DNA of 64,000 bases. It comes from Thermococcus barophilus MP. Lineage in GTDB: Archaea; Methanobacteriota_B; Thermococci; Thermococcales; Thermococcaceae. How positions within the stretch are numbered: the stretch's first letter is position 1; every line of letters begins with the position of its first letter. Of the stretch, positions 8,439 to 19,047 are shown piece after piece. The notes under the pieces are model-generated. The model saw only the letters and a list, made by a program, of their open reading frames with translations. It made no database searches and was not told the origin of the DNA. The DNA lies in contig NC_014804.1 of the NCBI RefSeq assembly GCF_000151105.2, positions 1,600,567 to 1,664,566 on the forward strand, written 5' to 3'. The translations under genes were made by a program, and so were the position numbers.

Positions 8439-9141
8439 TTTGAGCCACCTTTAGGAGAGCTTTAACAATTTCATCGGCGCTCCGGCAGGTTAGTAGATAA
8501 GTATTTTTCTTGGTTCTAATTAGGACATAATCCTTTCCGTAAATATCTAAAATGGCAAAACCCAATACCATCACCAAAGCAATAAACATAAAGATGTCAT
8601 CTCCTGTAATACTCCCGGTTTTTTGATACAATAGGAAAATAGCAACTGGTACAAAGGAATATGCAAGAATTGCAACAAAAACCTTTCTTGAAAAAGGTAT
8701 TACAAAAGCAAATATGTAAAATAGCCCAAATACTATAAGCCCAATATCTCCAAAATAATATCCCTTCAGAAGCCCACGTGGTAGAGTTATTAAGTCAAAG
8801 AGGGCATAGGCAATAAAAACTATGAACAAAAGTATCTCCCATTTAAAATATCCTGCAATCGCACCTTTCTGAAGCCTGTTGAGAGTCGTTATCTCTTCAA
8901 TGTCATCAAATGGTATTCTTATTTTTAACTTTCCAAAGACATACTTCAGCACAATTGAATTTCCCTCAACTTCAGCTCCCGTTCCCCAAGATGCCATGAG
9001 ACAGAAGACTCCTATAACAAAAAAGATTCCTTGAACATGCGAAACTAATCTGGGCAATACAATGAGCAAAACAAACGAAACAACAACAAGAACAAAAGGA
9101 ATTCCACTAAAGTTCATTGGTCTCACACTTTCAAGCTTCAC
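8422..9141 (-). CDS. Membrane protein with PH-like segment
   Basis: A 239-residue protein with two N-terminal helices, a soluble stretch resembling bacterial PH domains (VEGNSIVLKYVFGKLKIRI then FDDIEEI), and four further helices around residues 90-195, then a short cytoplasmic tail. The GTG start has a GGTGAT ribosome binding site. It is translationally coupled to the HTH gene. No enzymatic motif is seen, and the function is unknown. Confidence 0.5.
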   Translation of the reverse strand: MKLESVRPMNFSGIPFVLVVVSFVLLIVLPRLVSHVQGIFFVIGVFCLMASWGTGAEVEGNSIVLKYVFGKLKIRIPFDDIEEITTLNRLQKGAIAGYFKWEILLFIVFIAYALFDLITLPRGLLKGYYFGDIGLIVFGLFYIFAFVIPFSRKVFVAILAYSFVPVAIFLLYQKTGSITGDDIFMFIALVMVLGFAILDIYGKDYVLIRTKKNTYLLTCRSADEIVKALLKVAQNVQAP

Positions 9142-9271
9142 TTTGCATCACCCTAATTAATAACGGTGAACCTTGGTCAATATAAGTAGGTTGACTAAGA
9201 TTTATAAAACTTTTCACATTAGTGATAAGGTTTAAAGTTTAGCGCCAAGAAGTGGTTATTGAGGTATCAAG

Positions 9272-9391
9272 ATGGATCCTGAAAAATTCTATGAATTCCT
9301 CAATTGGCATATGCATTCATACGATGAAAATACAGGGAGAATATTTAAGAAGAATCACAATTTGCACATTAATGAATTTCTGGAGGGTTAA
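9272..9391 (+). CDS. 39-residue small protein upstream of moaE
   Basis: ATG-to-TAA frame of 39 codons with a GAGGT ribosome binding site eight bases upstream and TATA-like sequences at 9199-9210 and 9226-9235. It ends two bases before moaE, and its last codons contain the moaE ribosome binding site (GGAGGG). The product is acidic and His/Asn-rich (segments FLNWHMHSY and KKNHNLHINEF) and matches no family known to me. Translation coupling to moaE is likely, but a leader role cannot be excluded. Confidence 0.45.
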   Translation: MDPEKFYEFLNWHMHSYDENTGRIFKKNHNLHINEFLEG

Positions 9392-9393
9392 AG

Positions 9394-9828
9394 ATGCTCG
9401 CAAAGCTATTCAAAAAGCCGGAGGATTTTGAGGTTAATAAAGCCATTGAGCTGGTTTCTTCAAGAAAAGCTGGAGGTATTGCAATCTTCTTAGGTAAAGT
9501 TAGAGAGGAAAGCCATGGACGAAAAGTGAAAAAGCTGATTTATGAAGCCTACGAGGATATGGCACTTAAGGAAATGGAAAAGATAAGAAAAGAAGCAAAA
9601 GAGAAGTTTCCAATTGAAGAAATCCTGATATGGCATCGTTACGGAGAACTTGAAGTCGGGGAGAATACAATATTGATCGTCGCAGCAGGAAAGCACAGAA
9701 GAGAAGCATTTGAAGCCTGTATGTGGGCAGTTAATGAAGTTAAGAAGAGAGTCCCAATATGGAAGAGGGAAGTGACTGACGAGGGTGAATTTTGGATAGA
9801 GGGAGACAAGATTATACCCGCAGGATAG
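9394..9828 (+). CDS. moaE: Molybdopterin synthase catalytic subunit MoaE
   Basis: A 144-residue MoaE. It contains the family segments GAIAIFLGKVRE-like (GGIAIFLGKVREES, residues 29-42), YEAYEDMA, the IWHRYGELEVGE stretch, AGKHRREAF and the catalytic lysine region VPIWKREV. With the MoaD thiocarboxylate it converts precursor Z (cPMP) to molybdopterin, which carries tungsten in GAPOR (16330) of this organism. The strong GGAGGG ribosome binding site lies in the small upstream gene. Length is standard. Confidence 0.92.
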   Translation: MLAKLFKKPEDFEVNKAIELVSSRKAGGIAIFLGKVREESHGRKVKKLIYEAYEDMALKEMEKIRKEAKEKFPIEEILIWHRYGELEVGENTILIVAAGKHRREAFEACMWAVNEVKKRVPIWKREVTDEGEFWIEGDKIIPAG

Positions 9829-9897
9829 TTATTGCACGCTTATGTACTCTCCATTTTTTGCAAACTAATATAAGTAGTAAGAAAAATCCGAATAGAA

Positions 9898-9910
9898 AAA
9901 GTATATATAG
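9898..9910 (+). promoter_or_regulatory. Archaeal TATA box for the SPASM protein gene
   Basis: AAAGTATATATAG with an A-rich BRE-like stretch before it, centred about 38 bases upstream of the ATG at 9942. Transcription would start near 9928, giving a short leader that contains CGGTGA. Confidence 0.55.
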
Positions 9911-9941
9911 TCCCTTTTTGAACTATTTTTCGGTGAAGCTG

Positions 9942-10874
9942 ATGGAGAGGATAGCCAGTGCAAACATCTCTCAACCCGAGATACAGAGATCATGGAACAT
10001 TGCAACCATTGCAAAACCACCATGGGCAAACTACTCTCACTCAGGAAAATTAGAGCGGCTTATCCTACAGCTCGGACAGGGAAAAGGAAAATTTTCCGAA
10101 ATTACCGGTATTCCGAGATCTATTGGATGTATTGGAAATAACGAATTCATACTAAGGCGAGAACCACTGAGTGTTGAGAGGATAAAGGAAATAATTCGGG
10201 AATTTTACTTCGCCAATGGAAGGGAGCTGTACCTTACAAATTACGACAGCGTCGAATATCTCATCAGCGTTGCAAGGCATGCAGCTGCAATTGGCATTAA
10301 AGAAGTATACGCAGTCGTAAGAATCAAAGATATCGAAAAAATAATTCCAGAAGATGATGTTAGAGTAATAGTAGAGCTTGAATACTCCAAAGAAAACTTG
10401 AAAAAACTGAAGGAGTTAAAGTGGGTGCATGGAGCACTAATAATGATAGAACCAGAACAATATGCAGAGTTCATCAAAAGCAAGCCAGAATTTGATGGGG
10501 AAGTTTATGTGGATCTTCTCTACCCCGGATCATTAAGGCACCTCAAGTTCAATGTAATAGAGGTGAAGCGAGTACATTCTGCAACTGCCAACAAGTACCA
10601 CGACTGTCTTGCTGGAACCCTTACGATAACTGCCGATGGTTATGCTCTGCCTTGTCCCCTCTTAAGAAACTTCATAGTTGGAGATGCAAAAAGGGAAACA
10701 GTTAAACAGCTCCGGAGAAAGAAGAGACTGAAAAACTTCTGGAAGCTCACAAAAGATGGAATTGAAGAATGTAAACTGTGTCCATTTAAGTATCTCTGCC
10801 ATGACTGCAGAGCTCTTGAGTATCAAGCAAGCGGAGACATCTTTGGCATTGAATACTGCAATTTAGAATTCTAA
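9942..10874 (+). CDS. SPASM-domain protein without a radical-SAM cluster motif
   Basis: A 310-residue protein. The C-terminal 100 residues carry the seven-cysteine SPASM/twitch pattern: CLAGTLTITADGYALPC, then CKLCPFKYLCHDC, then a last Cys six residues before the end. SPASM domains bind auxiliary 4Fe-4S clusters in radical-SAM peptide-modifying enzymes. The N-terminal 200 residues resemble a TIM-barrel remnant but have no CxxxCxxC and no Cys in the expected place. ATG 9942 follows GGTGA; an upstream in-frame extension to 9792 lies in moaE. It converges with the regulator at 10863. The substrate is unknown. Confidence 0.6.
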   Translation: MERIASANISQPEIQRSWNIATIAKPPWANYSHSGKLERLILQLGQGKGKFSEITGIPRSIGCIGNNEFILRREPLSVERIKEIIREFYFANGRELYLTNYDSVEYLISVARHAAAIGIKEVYAVVRIKDIEKIIPEDDVRVIVELEYSKENLKKLKELKWVHGALIMIEPEQYAEFIKSKPEFDGEVYVDLLYPGSLRHLKFNVIEVKRVHSATANKYHDCLAGTLTITADGYALPCPLLRNFIVGDAKRETVKQLRRKKRLKNFWKLTKDGIEECKLCPFKYLCHDCRALEYQASGDIFGIEYCNLEF

Positions 10875-11765
10875 AATCGATCTATATCCACTTCCATCCT
10901 TTTTTACTCTTTCTGCAAACCTATAACTTGGTTCAATTCCTTCCAATAAATCAAAATAATAAATTGCAAACTTTTTAACATATCTACTGAATTCAAATAT
11001 TTTAGCCCCAATATCCTCTTTTGATGAAAAGTACCATTCAATAAGATACCCCTGAGGTTTTAAAACACCGATGAGAATTTCATAGTTTTTAAACTTTTCA
11101 AGAAGCTTTTCAGAAAGTTCATCAGCTATCCCACAAAAACCCCTATCGTATGCAGTCATGTCAACCAAGGCAGAATATCTTCGGATTATCCCTGTTTCTT
11201 CAAGTCTTTTAATCATATATCTTATTGTAGGTCTGGACTTTCCAAGAATTTCTGACATCTTTGTTGGGCTCGTTCTGGCATCATATTTTAGTATGTCCAT
11301 CAGAACAGCATAGTCATAACTTAGATTCCACTCTCCAAACTCCTTGGGCTTTTCAGGATAAGCTCGCACTTCATAGTACTCATAGTCATCTGAATATCTT
11401 GAAAGCAACTCATCGATTAATCCTGTTTGGTCTTTTGGTACATGAAGAACTGCAGAAATTCCATTCTTAAATCCAAATATCGCAGCAATTGATGGTATAA
11501 ATGGATTTTTTGACATCTCTGATGCAACTCTCCTTATCTCCTCTCGCGGAACTGACAAGAATGCGACATAGCTTTTTAATCCAAGCTTTGCGATATCATA
11601 GATAGCAGAAACATGAACGTATTTGCCGTAATACTTGTTATAGAGCCTTTTAAGTTTATAATAATCTATTCCCTCCCTCTTTGCTATCTTCAGGAGGCTT
11701 TCTCTTGGAGACTTCTCCAAGATCTCGGCGAGATACTCAACTTCCTCGATCTTTACCTCACTCAT
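10863..11765 (-). CDS. Lrp/AsnC-related regulator with two HTH-like regions
   Basis: A 300-residue protein. Residues about 145-200 form an Lrp-type helix-turn-helix (KMSEILGKSRPTIRYMIKRLEETGII). The N-terminus (residues 1-45) looks like another helix-turn-helix (ESLLKIAKREGIDYYKLKRL). The remainder is alpha/beta, possibly a pair of degenerate RAM domains. Its 3' end overlaps the convergent SPASM gene by 12 bases, so the two may be functionally linked, but they are not in one operon. Ligand and target are unknown. Confidence 0.6.
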   Translation of the reverse strand: MSEVKIEEVEYLAEILEKSPRESLLKIAKREGIDYYKLKRLYNKYYGKYVHVSAIYDIAKLGLKSYVAFLSVPREEIRRVASEMSKNPFIPSIAAIFGFKNGISAVLHVPKDQTGLIDELLSRYSDDYEYYEVRAYPEKPKEFGEWNLSYDYAVLMDILKYDARTSPTKMSEILGKSRPTIRYMIKRLEETGIIRRYSALVDMTAYDRGFCGIADELSEKLLEKFKNYEILIGVLKPQGYLIEWYFSSKEDIGAKIFEFSRYVKKFAIYYFDLLEGIEPSYRFAERVKKDGSGYRSILEF

Positions 11766-11824
11766 CCGACCCCACTAAGAAAAAGTTTTATGCCCTCGGA
11801 ATTAAATTATTTTTGGTGATGGTT

Positions 11825-12313
11825 ATGGTTAAGATTGAGGTTGTTGACATCGAAAAACCAGAAGGTGTTGAATGTATAATCGGACAAGGCAACTTCTCAA
11901 TATTCACAGTTGATGATTTAGCGAGAGCATTATTAACAACCGTTCCCGGGATTAAATTTGGAATAGCCATGAACGAAGCAAAGCCACAGCTGACAAGATA
12001 TACCGGAAATGACAGGCAACTTGAAGAGCTTGCTGCGAAGAATGCTGTAAAAATTGGAGCTGGACACGTCTTTGTAATTTTAATGAAAAATGCATTCCCA
12101 ATAAATGTGCTCAACACCGTTAAGAACCATCCTGCAGTTGCCATGGTCTATGGAGCAAGCGAAAATCCAATGCAAGTTATTGTTGCAGAAACAGAACTGG
12201 GAAGAGCTGTGTTAGGAATCGTTGATGGTAAAGCGGCAAACAAAATTGAAACAGAAGAACAGAAGAAAGAGAGAAGAGAACTCGTAGAAAAAATAGGATA
12301 CACTATCGACTGA
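11825..12313 (+). CDS. Adenosine-specific kinase
   Basis: A 162-residue protein of the COG1839/DUF355 family, assigned as adenosine-specific kinase. Family segments seen are EVVDIEKPEGVECIIGQGNFSI near the start, GIKFGIAMNEAKPQLTRYTGND near residue 45, GHVFVILMKNAFPINVLN, and NPMQVIVAETELGRAVLGIVDG. It would phosphorylate adenosine in purine salvage. The start is ATG 11825, four bases after GGTGAT; an upstream ATG at 11819 overlaps that site. Its 3' end overlaps the convergent membrane-protein gene by 11 bases. Confidence 0.85.
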   Translation: MVKIEVVDIEKPEGVECIIGQGNFSIFTVDDLARALLTTVPGIKFGIAMNEAKPQLTRYTGNDRQLEELAAKNAVKIGAGHVFVILMKNAFPINVLNTVKNHPAVAMVYGASENPMQVIVAETELGRAVLGIVDGKAANKIETEEQKKERRELVEKIGYTID

Positions 12314-13193
12314 AAATATCTGTCCTGTATGTAAATTTTATGTCAAATATTTTTCCTCTTTTTGTTATCCCAAGATACTTTATTGCCCCTTCCATTGATA
12401 TTTCAAACACTGTTGTTTCTCCATTAGCAAAATGTAAAAACAAGAACTTTTCAATATTTTGGGTATCCATAGCCACTTCACTTTCAACTATGCTCTTACC
12501 GGGAATTAGAATTGAATCAGTAACAGTTGTTCCGAGGGTTATGTTATTTGCCCTAAACTCATAAGTTGGAAATTGGACTAAAATAGGAGATGTGGAATTG
12601 TTGATATATGTGAGTTTCATTCTGAGCGTTCTCCCATCCCACGTAACTCCTGAGAACTTTACCGAAGGATACCGAAGCCTATAATACCCAACATTTTCTT
12701 TTCTTCCCGGAAACTCCTTATTAATGATCTCGATGAAAGGATTTGAAGAAACATCAGCAACCTTTGAATGAACATAAATAGGTGCCTTTACCGGTCCAAA
12801 TTCCACAATAATCCTGCCCCTTACATAGAGCGTGGAATGCCATCTATGGGTTGCATAGTAATAAAACCACTCCTTCAATGTTTCAGTTGGGATCTTTCCC
12901 TCATATATAACCACATTCTTGGAACCTCCAGCTAACACTCCAGAAGACGTACGTACAACAGCCAGGGGATGGTCATCATAGTATAAAGTGAGATTATGGG
13001 GAGCATATCTAACATCTAATGTTATGGGATTTGAAACAACTAAGCTCATCCTGAAGACAACAGAATTGTCTGAAACTCCAATAAGATTCAATCTAACCTC
13101 CGAGACATAAGCTGAGGCTATGTAATCCCCAGCCTTGTAATATATACCAACAAGCACCATCAGCAGTAAAATAAGCACCACTGCCTTCTTCAT
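12303..13193 (-). CDS. Membrane-anchored LEA14/WHy-like protein
   Basis: A 296-residue protein with an N-terminal anchor helix (residues 4-20) and an extracytoplasmic beta-rich remainder. It contains a pattern like LEA_2/WHy domains (VVFRMSLVVSNPITLDVRY, with NLTLYYDD and VVIYEGKIPTETLKEW following), perhaps twice (second at about residues 180-270). Such domains are beta sandwiches of uncertain function. No Cys and no catalytic motif. No ribosome binding site precedes the ATG, so the transcript may be leaderless. Assignment is by pattern only. Confidence 0.45.
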   Translation of the reverse strand: MKKAVVLILLLMVLVGIYYKAGDYIASAYVSEVRLNLIGVSDNSVVFRMSLVVSNPITLDVRYAPHNLTLYYDDHPLAVVRTSSGVLAGGSKNVVIYEGKIPTETLKEWFYYYATHRWHSTLYVRGRIIVEFGPVKAPIYVHSKVADVSSNPFIEIINKEFPGRKENVGYYRLRYPSVKFSGVTWDGRTLRMKLTYINNSTSPILVQFPTYEFRANNITLGTTVTDSILIPGKSIVESEVAMDTQNIEKFLFLHFANGETTVFEISMEGAIKYLGITKRGKIFDIKFTYRTDIFSR

Positions 13194-13253
13194 TTTAGTT
13201 GCCCAAACTTTTATTTTGGGATTATGGTATTTAACCGTTATTGGTGATAGATA

Positions 13254-13808
13254 ATGAAAATAGTGTTCATAACTTCAAACAAAGGTAAAGTTAAGGAAGC
13301 TCAGAAGTATTTTGACTCCATAGGAGTGAATATTGTACAGCAAAAAATTGAGTATCCAGAAATCCAGGCAAAAGAACTGGAAGAAGTCGTCAAATTTGCC
13401 ATTGAATGGCTCAAAGATAAGATTGACAAACCGTTTTTCATAGATGACTCGGGGCTGTTTATTGAAGCATTGAATGGATTTCCGGGAGTTTACTCCGCAT
13501 ATGTTTTCAAAACTCTCGGAAATGAGGGCATTTTAAAGCTTATGGAGGGAGTTAAAAACAGAAAAGCATACTTTAAAAGTGTTATCGGATATTATGATGG
13601 GGAGATACACATTTTTAAAGGAATAGTAAACGGGAGAATTGGATATACAAAAAGAGGAAATCTCGGTTTTGGATTTGACCCCATATTTATTCCAGAAGGG
13701 TTCACTAAAACTTTTGCCGAAATGACAACAGAAGAAAAGAACAAGATATCCCACAGGGGTAGAGCATTAGAGGCATTTTCAAAATGGCTAAAGGAAAACC
13801 TTATATAA
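13254..13808 (+). CDS. XTP/dITP pyrophosphatase (HAM1/RdgB family)
   Basis: A 184-residue house-cleaning nucleotide pyrophosphatase that hydrolyses XTP, ITP and dITP to monophosphates. The family motifs are intact: [14 protein letters not shown] (residues 6-19) for triphosphate binding, [21 protein letters not shown] with the metal-binding Asp pair near residue 64, FGFDPIF near 143 and the C-terminal SHRGRAL. A GGTGAT ribosome binding site precedes the ATG. Length is typical of archaea. Confidence 0.93.
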   Translation: MKIVFITSNKGKVKEAQKYFDSIGVNIVQQKIEYPEIQAKELEEVVKFAIEWLKDKIDKPFFIDDSGLFIEALNGFPGVYSAYVFKTLGNEGILKLMEGVKNRKAYFKSVIGYYDGEIHIFKGIVNGRIGYTKRGNLGFGFDPIFIPEGFTKTFAEMTTEEKNKISHRGRALEAFSKWLKENLI

Positions 13809-13871
13809 TGGTTAAACGACAAATGGAATAGCTCAAGAGTTGAAGAAATGACAATACCGTGAGGGGTTAGG

Positions 13872-14324
13872 ATGGGAGAGGTTTTGGACAAAATAGATTT
13901 GAAACTTTTGGAAGAATTAAAAAAGAATGCAAGAGAAAACATAGCGGCACTGAGTAAAAAGCTTGGAATACCCAGAACAACTGTCCACTATCGCATAAAG
14001 AAACTTGTTGAAGAAGGAGTTATAGAGAAGTTCACCATAAAACCAAATTACAAAAAGCTAAATTTGGGAACTACAGCGTTCATTTTAGCACGTTATGATC
14101 CAGATTCTGGACTCACCCAACGAGAGGTAGCTGAAAGAGTTGCAACCATTAATGGAGTTTATGAAGTCCATATAATTGCCGGAGAGTGGGATCTATTAAT
14201 AAAGGTTAGAGCGGCATCGGCTGAAGACATCGGAAAAATAGTAATCGACAAATTGCGGGAGATAAAGGGGATAGATCAAACAGTTACAATGGTTTCATTC
14301 GTTACGGTAAAAGAAGACGTATAA
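13872..14324 (+). CDS. Lrp/AsnC-family transcriptional regulator
   Basis: A 150-residue full-length Lrp: an N-terminal helix-turn-helix (ALSKKLGIPRTTVHYRIKKLVEEGVI, residues 25-50) and a C-terminal RAM domain (VYEVHIIAGEWDLLIKVRA, about residues 97-115). GAGGGGTTAGG precedes the ATG. It stands alone between the pyrophosphatase and the tRNA-Trp gene. Such proteins form dimers or octamers and answer to amino acids; the ligand is not visible. Confidence 0.85.
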   Translation: MGEVLDKIDLKLLEELKKNARENIAALSKKLGIPRTTVHYRIKKLVEEGVIEKFTIKPNYKKLNLGTTAFILARYDPDSGLTQREVAERVATINGVYEVHIIAGEWDLLIKVRAASAEDIGKIVIDKLREIKGIDQTVTMVSFVTVKEDV

Positions 14325-14450
14325 GGGCGATGATTAGCGTTCTCCTTTCTGATTTTATGATGATGCGAGGAATTGTATGAGCCCGCCCAAACTTGGTTAA
14401 CAAACTCATAAAAGCGTGTAACTTTGTCAGTAAAGTTTCTGTTAAAATTA

Positions 14451-14590
14451 TGGTGGGGGCGCGGGGATTTGAACCCCGGTCCGCGGGTTTCTCCGGGTCA
14501 GAGCTCCAAAGGCTCATCCCCAATCAGCAAACCCGCCTGTCTTCACACCTCTGGAGCCCGCGATGATGGACCAGGCTACACCACGCCCCC
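14451..14590 (-). tRNA. tRNA-Trp (CCA) with a 62-nt intron
   Basis: On the minus strand the gene runs from the acceptor GGGGGCG (14590 down) to an encoded CCA at 14453-14451. The D arm, the anticodon stem GCGGG/CCCGC with loop CUCCAGA (anticodon CCA), and the T arm GGGGTTCAAATCCCC all fold normally. The anticodon stem-loop is interrupted after position 37 by 62 bases. Mature length is 78 nt including CCA. The intron is described separately. Confidence 0.95.
14489..14550 (-). ncRNA. tRNA-Trp intron carrying a box C/D methylation guide
   Basis: The intron has C-like (GTGTGAA), D' (CTGA, 14527-14524), C'-like (GGATGAG) and D (CTGA, 14501-14498) boxes in order. The stretch before D' pairs with AAACCCGC at the intron/3'-exon junction and puts tRNA position 39 at the fifth base from the box. 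The stretch before D pairs with the anticodon (GCTCCA plus a G-U and flanking pairs) and puts C34 at the fifth base. This matches the known euryarchaeal pre-tRNA-Trp intron that guides 2'-O-methylation of positions 34 and 39. Confidence 0.85.
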
Positions 14591-14687
14591 ATGTTCAATA
14601 CTCCTTTACCAGTGTACCAACTTATAAGCTTTATGCCTGGGCGGAAATTTTATTAACTTTAACTTACAAAAATATTTGGTGAGCACC

Positions 14688-14921
14688 ATGAGTGCTATAA
14701 TGATTGGTCAAGACAAATTTAAGATCAGCGAAGATGAGGTAGCAAAGAGAGAGCTCAAAGTCATTAAGGTCAGTGACGACGTTATACAAGTACAGGAAGA
14801 AATTCATGGAATTATAGCTCTTGTAGGTGCAACAAGCACCGTTAATATCAAAAAAGAAGAGCTCAAAAACCTGATCAAAGTAGTGAAAGAAGAATTTGGA
14901 TGGACCGATATCTGCGAATGA
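14688..14921 (+). CDS. Conserved-looking small acidic protein
   Basis: A 77-residue protein with no recognised domain: mostly beta, with a central hydrophobic GIIALVGATST segment and a helical C-terminus. ATG 14688 is preceded by GGTGA; a longer in-frame start at 14676 lies before that site. It sits between tRNA-Trp and fbp with about 160 bases to the latter, so it is probably not in the fbp transcript. Good codon pattern and ribosome binding site support it as real. Confidence 0.5.
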   Translation: MSAIMIGQDKFKISEDEVAKRELKVIKVSDDVIQVQEEIHGIIALVGATSTVNIKKEELKNLIKVVKEEFGWTDICE

Positions 14922-15002
14922 GGCAAAGTAAAAATCTCAAAATAATTTTTATTTTTCATAATCAAAACTATGCTAAACTTCTTGATTTTTGTTGGATTTA
15001 TG

Positions 15003-15019
15003 TATCATTTGTAGTGATA
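15003..15019. promoter_or_regulatory. Glycolytic motif (Tgr/TrmBL1 operator) upstream of fbp TATA box
   Basis: TATCAT-N5-GTGATA, one mismatch from the Thermococcales glycolytic motif TATCAC-N5-GTGATA; the flanks extend it to TGTATCA-N7-TGATACA, a perfect dyad. It lies about 20 bp before the probable TATA box (TTTTATAAG, near 15039-15047). At gluconeogenic genes an upstream position is the activating arrangement. Confidence 0.7.
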
Positions 15020-15081
15020 CATCTTTGCATTAACAAAATTTTATAAGCTTAAAATAACTTATAAATTACTTGGTGATGAAA

Positions 15082-16206
15082 GTGGCAGTTGGAGAAAAGA
15101 TAACAATTAGCGTAATAAAAGCAGATATTGGAGGATGGCCAGGACACCACAAGGTTCATCCAGCATTGATAGAGAAAGCCAGAGAGATATTATCTAAAGC
15201 AAAAGAAGAGGGAACAATCATAGACTTCCACGTCACATACTGTGGTGACGATCTACAACTGATAATGACGCACAAAAAAGGAACCGACAGCCCAGATATC
15301 CATGGACTTGCATGGGAAACATTTAAAGAGGCAACAAAGACAGCCAAAGAACTCGGTCTTTATGGAGCTGGCCAAGATTTGCTTAAAGATGCATTCAGTG
15401 GAAACATCAGGGGAATGGGACCTGGAGCGGCAGAAATGGAGATAACAATAAGAAAAAGCGAGCCAATAGTAACTTTCCACATGGATAAAACTGAACCAGG
15501 AGCATTTAACCTCCCAATATTCAGAATGTTTGCAGATCCTTTCAACACTGCAGGACTTGTGATCGATCCAAACATGCATATGGGCTTCAGATTTGAAATT
15601 TGGGACATCAGAGAACACAAAAGAGTAATAATGAATTCTCCAGAGGAAATGTATGACATTCTGGCATTGATTGGGGCAAAATCCAGATATGTAATAAAAA
15701 GAGTATTCCCCAAGGAGGGACATAAACTCCCAAAGGATGAACCAGTTGCCGTCGTTTCTACAGAGAAGCTCTATGAAATTGCCGGCGAGTATGTTGGAAA
15801 AGACGATCCCGTCGCAATAGTGAGGGCACAGAGTGGTTTGCCAGCTCTTGGAGAGGTTCTTGAGCCCTTTGCATTTCCACACTTGGTAAGTGGCTGGATG
15901 CGTGGAAGTCACAACGGACCAATAATGCCCGTACCCCTCAAATACGCAACCCCCTCAAGGTTCGATGGACCCCCAAGAGCTGTAGCTTTGGGGTGGCAGA
16001 TAAGCCCAGAAGGAAAGCTGATCGGCCCAGTTGATCTCTTTGACGATCCAGCATTTGATTGGGCAAGACAGAAAGCATTAGAGATCACCGAATACATGAG
16101 AAGGCATGGACCCTTTGAACCGCACAGATTACCCTTAGAGGAGATGGAATACACCACATTGCCGGGGGTTCTTGAAAAGCTCAAAGACAGATTTGAACCC
16201 CTTTAA
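15082..16206 (+). CDS. fbp: Fructose-1,6-bisphosphate aldolase/phosphatase (archaeal bifunctional, class V FBPase)
   Basis: A 374-residue enzyme of the archaeal FBPA/P family, which condenses triose phosphates and dephosphorylates the product to fructose 6-phosphate, the committed step of gluconeogenesis. The N-terminus ITISVIKADIGGWPGHHKVHP carries the catalytic His and metal-binding Asp. FHVTYCGDDLQLIMTH gives the Asp pair near residue 52, and GPGAAEME near 115 is also typical. GTG 15082 is chosen four bases after GGTGAT; it gives the usual start AVGEKITIS. GAPOR and TPI follow on the same strand. Confidence 0.93.
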   Translation: MAVGEKITISVIKADIGGWPGHHKVHPALIEKAREILSKAKEEGTIIDFHVTYCGDDLQLIMTHKKGTDSPDIHGLAWETFKEATKTAKELGLYGAGQDLLKDAFSGNIRGMGPGAAEMEITIRKSEPIVTFHMDKTEPGAFNLPIFRMFADPFNTAGLVIDPNMHMGFRFEIWDIREHKRVIMNSPEEMYDILALIGAKSRYVIKRVFPKEGHKLPKDEPVAVVSTEKLYEIAGEYVGKDDPVAIVRAQSGLPALGEVLEPFAFPHLVSGWMRGSHNGPIMPVPLKYATPSRFDGPPRAVALGWQISPEGKLIGPVDLFDDPAFDWARQKALEITEYMRRHGPFEPHRLPLEEMEYTTLPGVLEKLKDRFEPL

Positions 16207-16299
16207 AGCTCTTGCCGCTTTTTTATTTTACGTACTTATCTGTACATGCCCTCAGAATCTTTTTTATGACAAAAACCTTAAATAACTCTTTTTTTAAAT

Positions 16300-16316
16300 T
16301 AACACCCAGAGTGATA
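16300..16316. promoter_or_regulatory. Glycolytic motif (Tgr/TrmBL1 operator) downstream of gor TATA box
   Basis: TAACAC-N5-GTGATA, one mismatch from the TATCAC-N5-GTGATA consensus. The TATA-like CTTAAATAA at 16277-16285 lies upstream, so the motif overlaps the expected transcription start near 16307-16310. This is the repressing arrangement known for glycolytic genes of Thermococcales. Confidence 0.65.
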
Positions 16317-16329
16317 CGGAGGGATAAGA

Positions 16330-19009
<2,680 letters not shown>

Positions 19010-19047
19010 ATCTTCTCTGTTTTTAATGCTTTTTTCCTTGAGACATG

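Noticed and set aside
9792-9941. Longer start for the SPASM protein inside moaE
   Set aside because: The extension overlaps moaE, lacks a ribosome binding site and crosses the TATA box at 9898.
11681-11824. Longer start for adenosine-specific kinase
   Set aside because: The family starts at the VKIEVVDIEKP segment and GGTGAT sits directly before ATG 11825.
15253-15912. 219-codon open frame antisense to fbp
   Set aside because: Cys/His/Trp-rich unlikely protein, no ribosome binding site, lies wholly across a well-identified gene.
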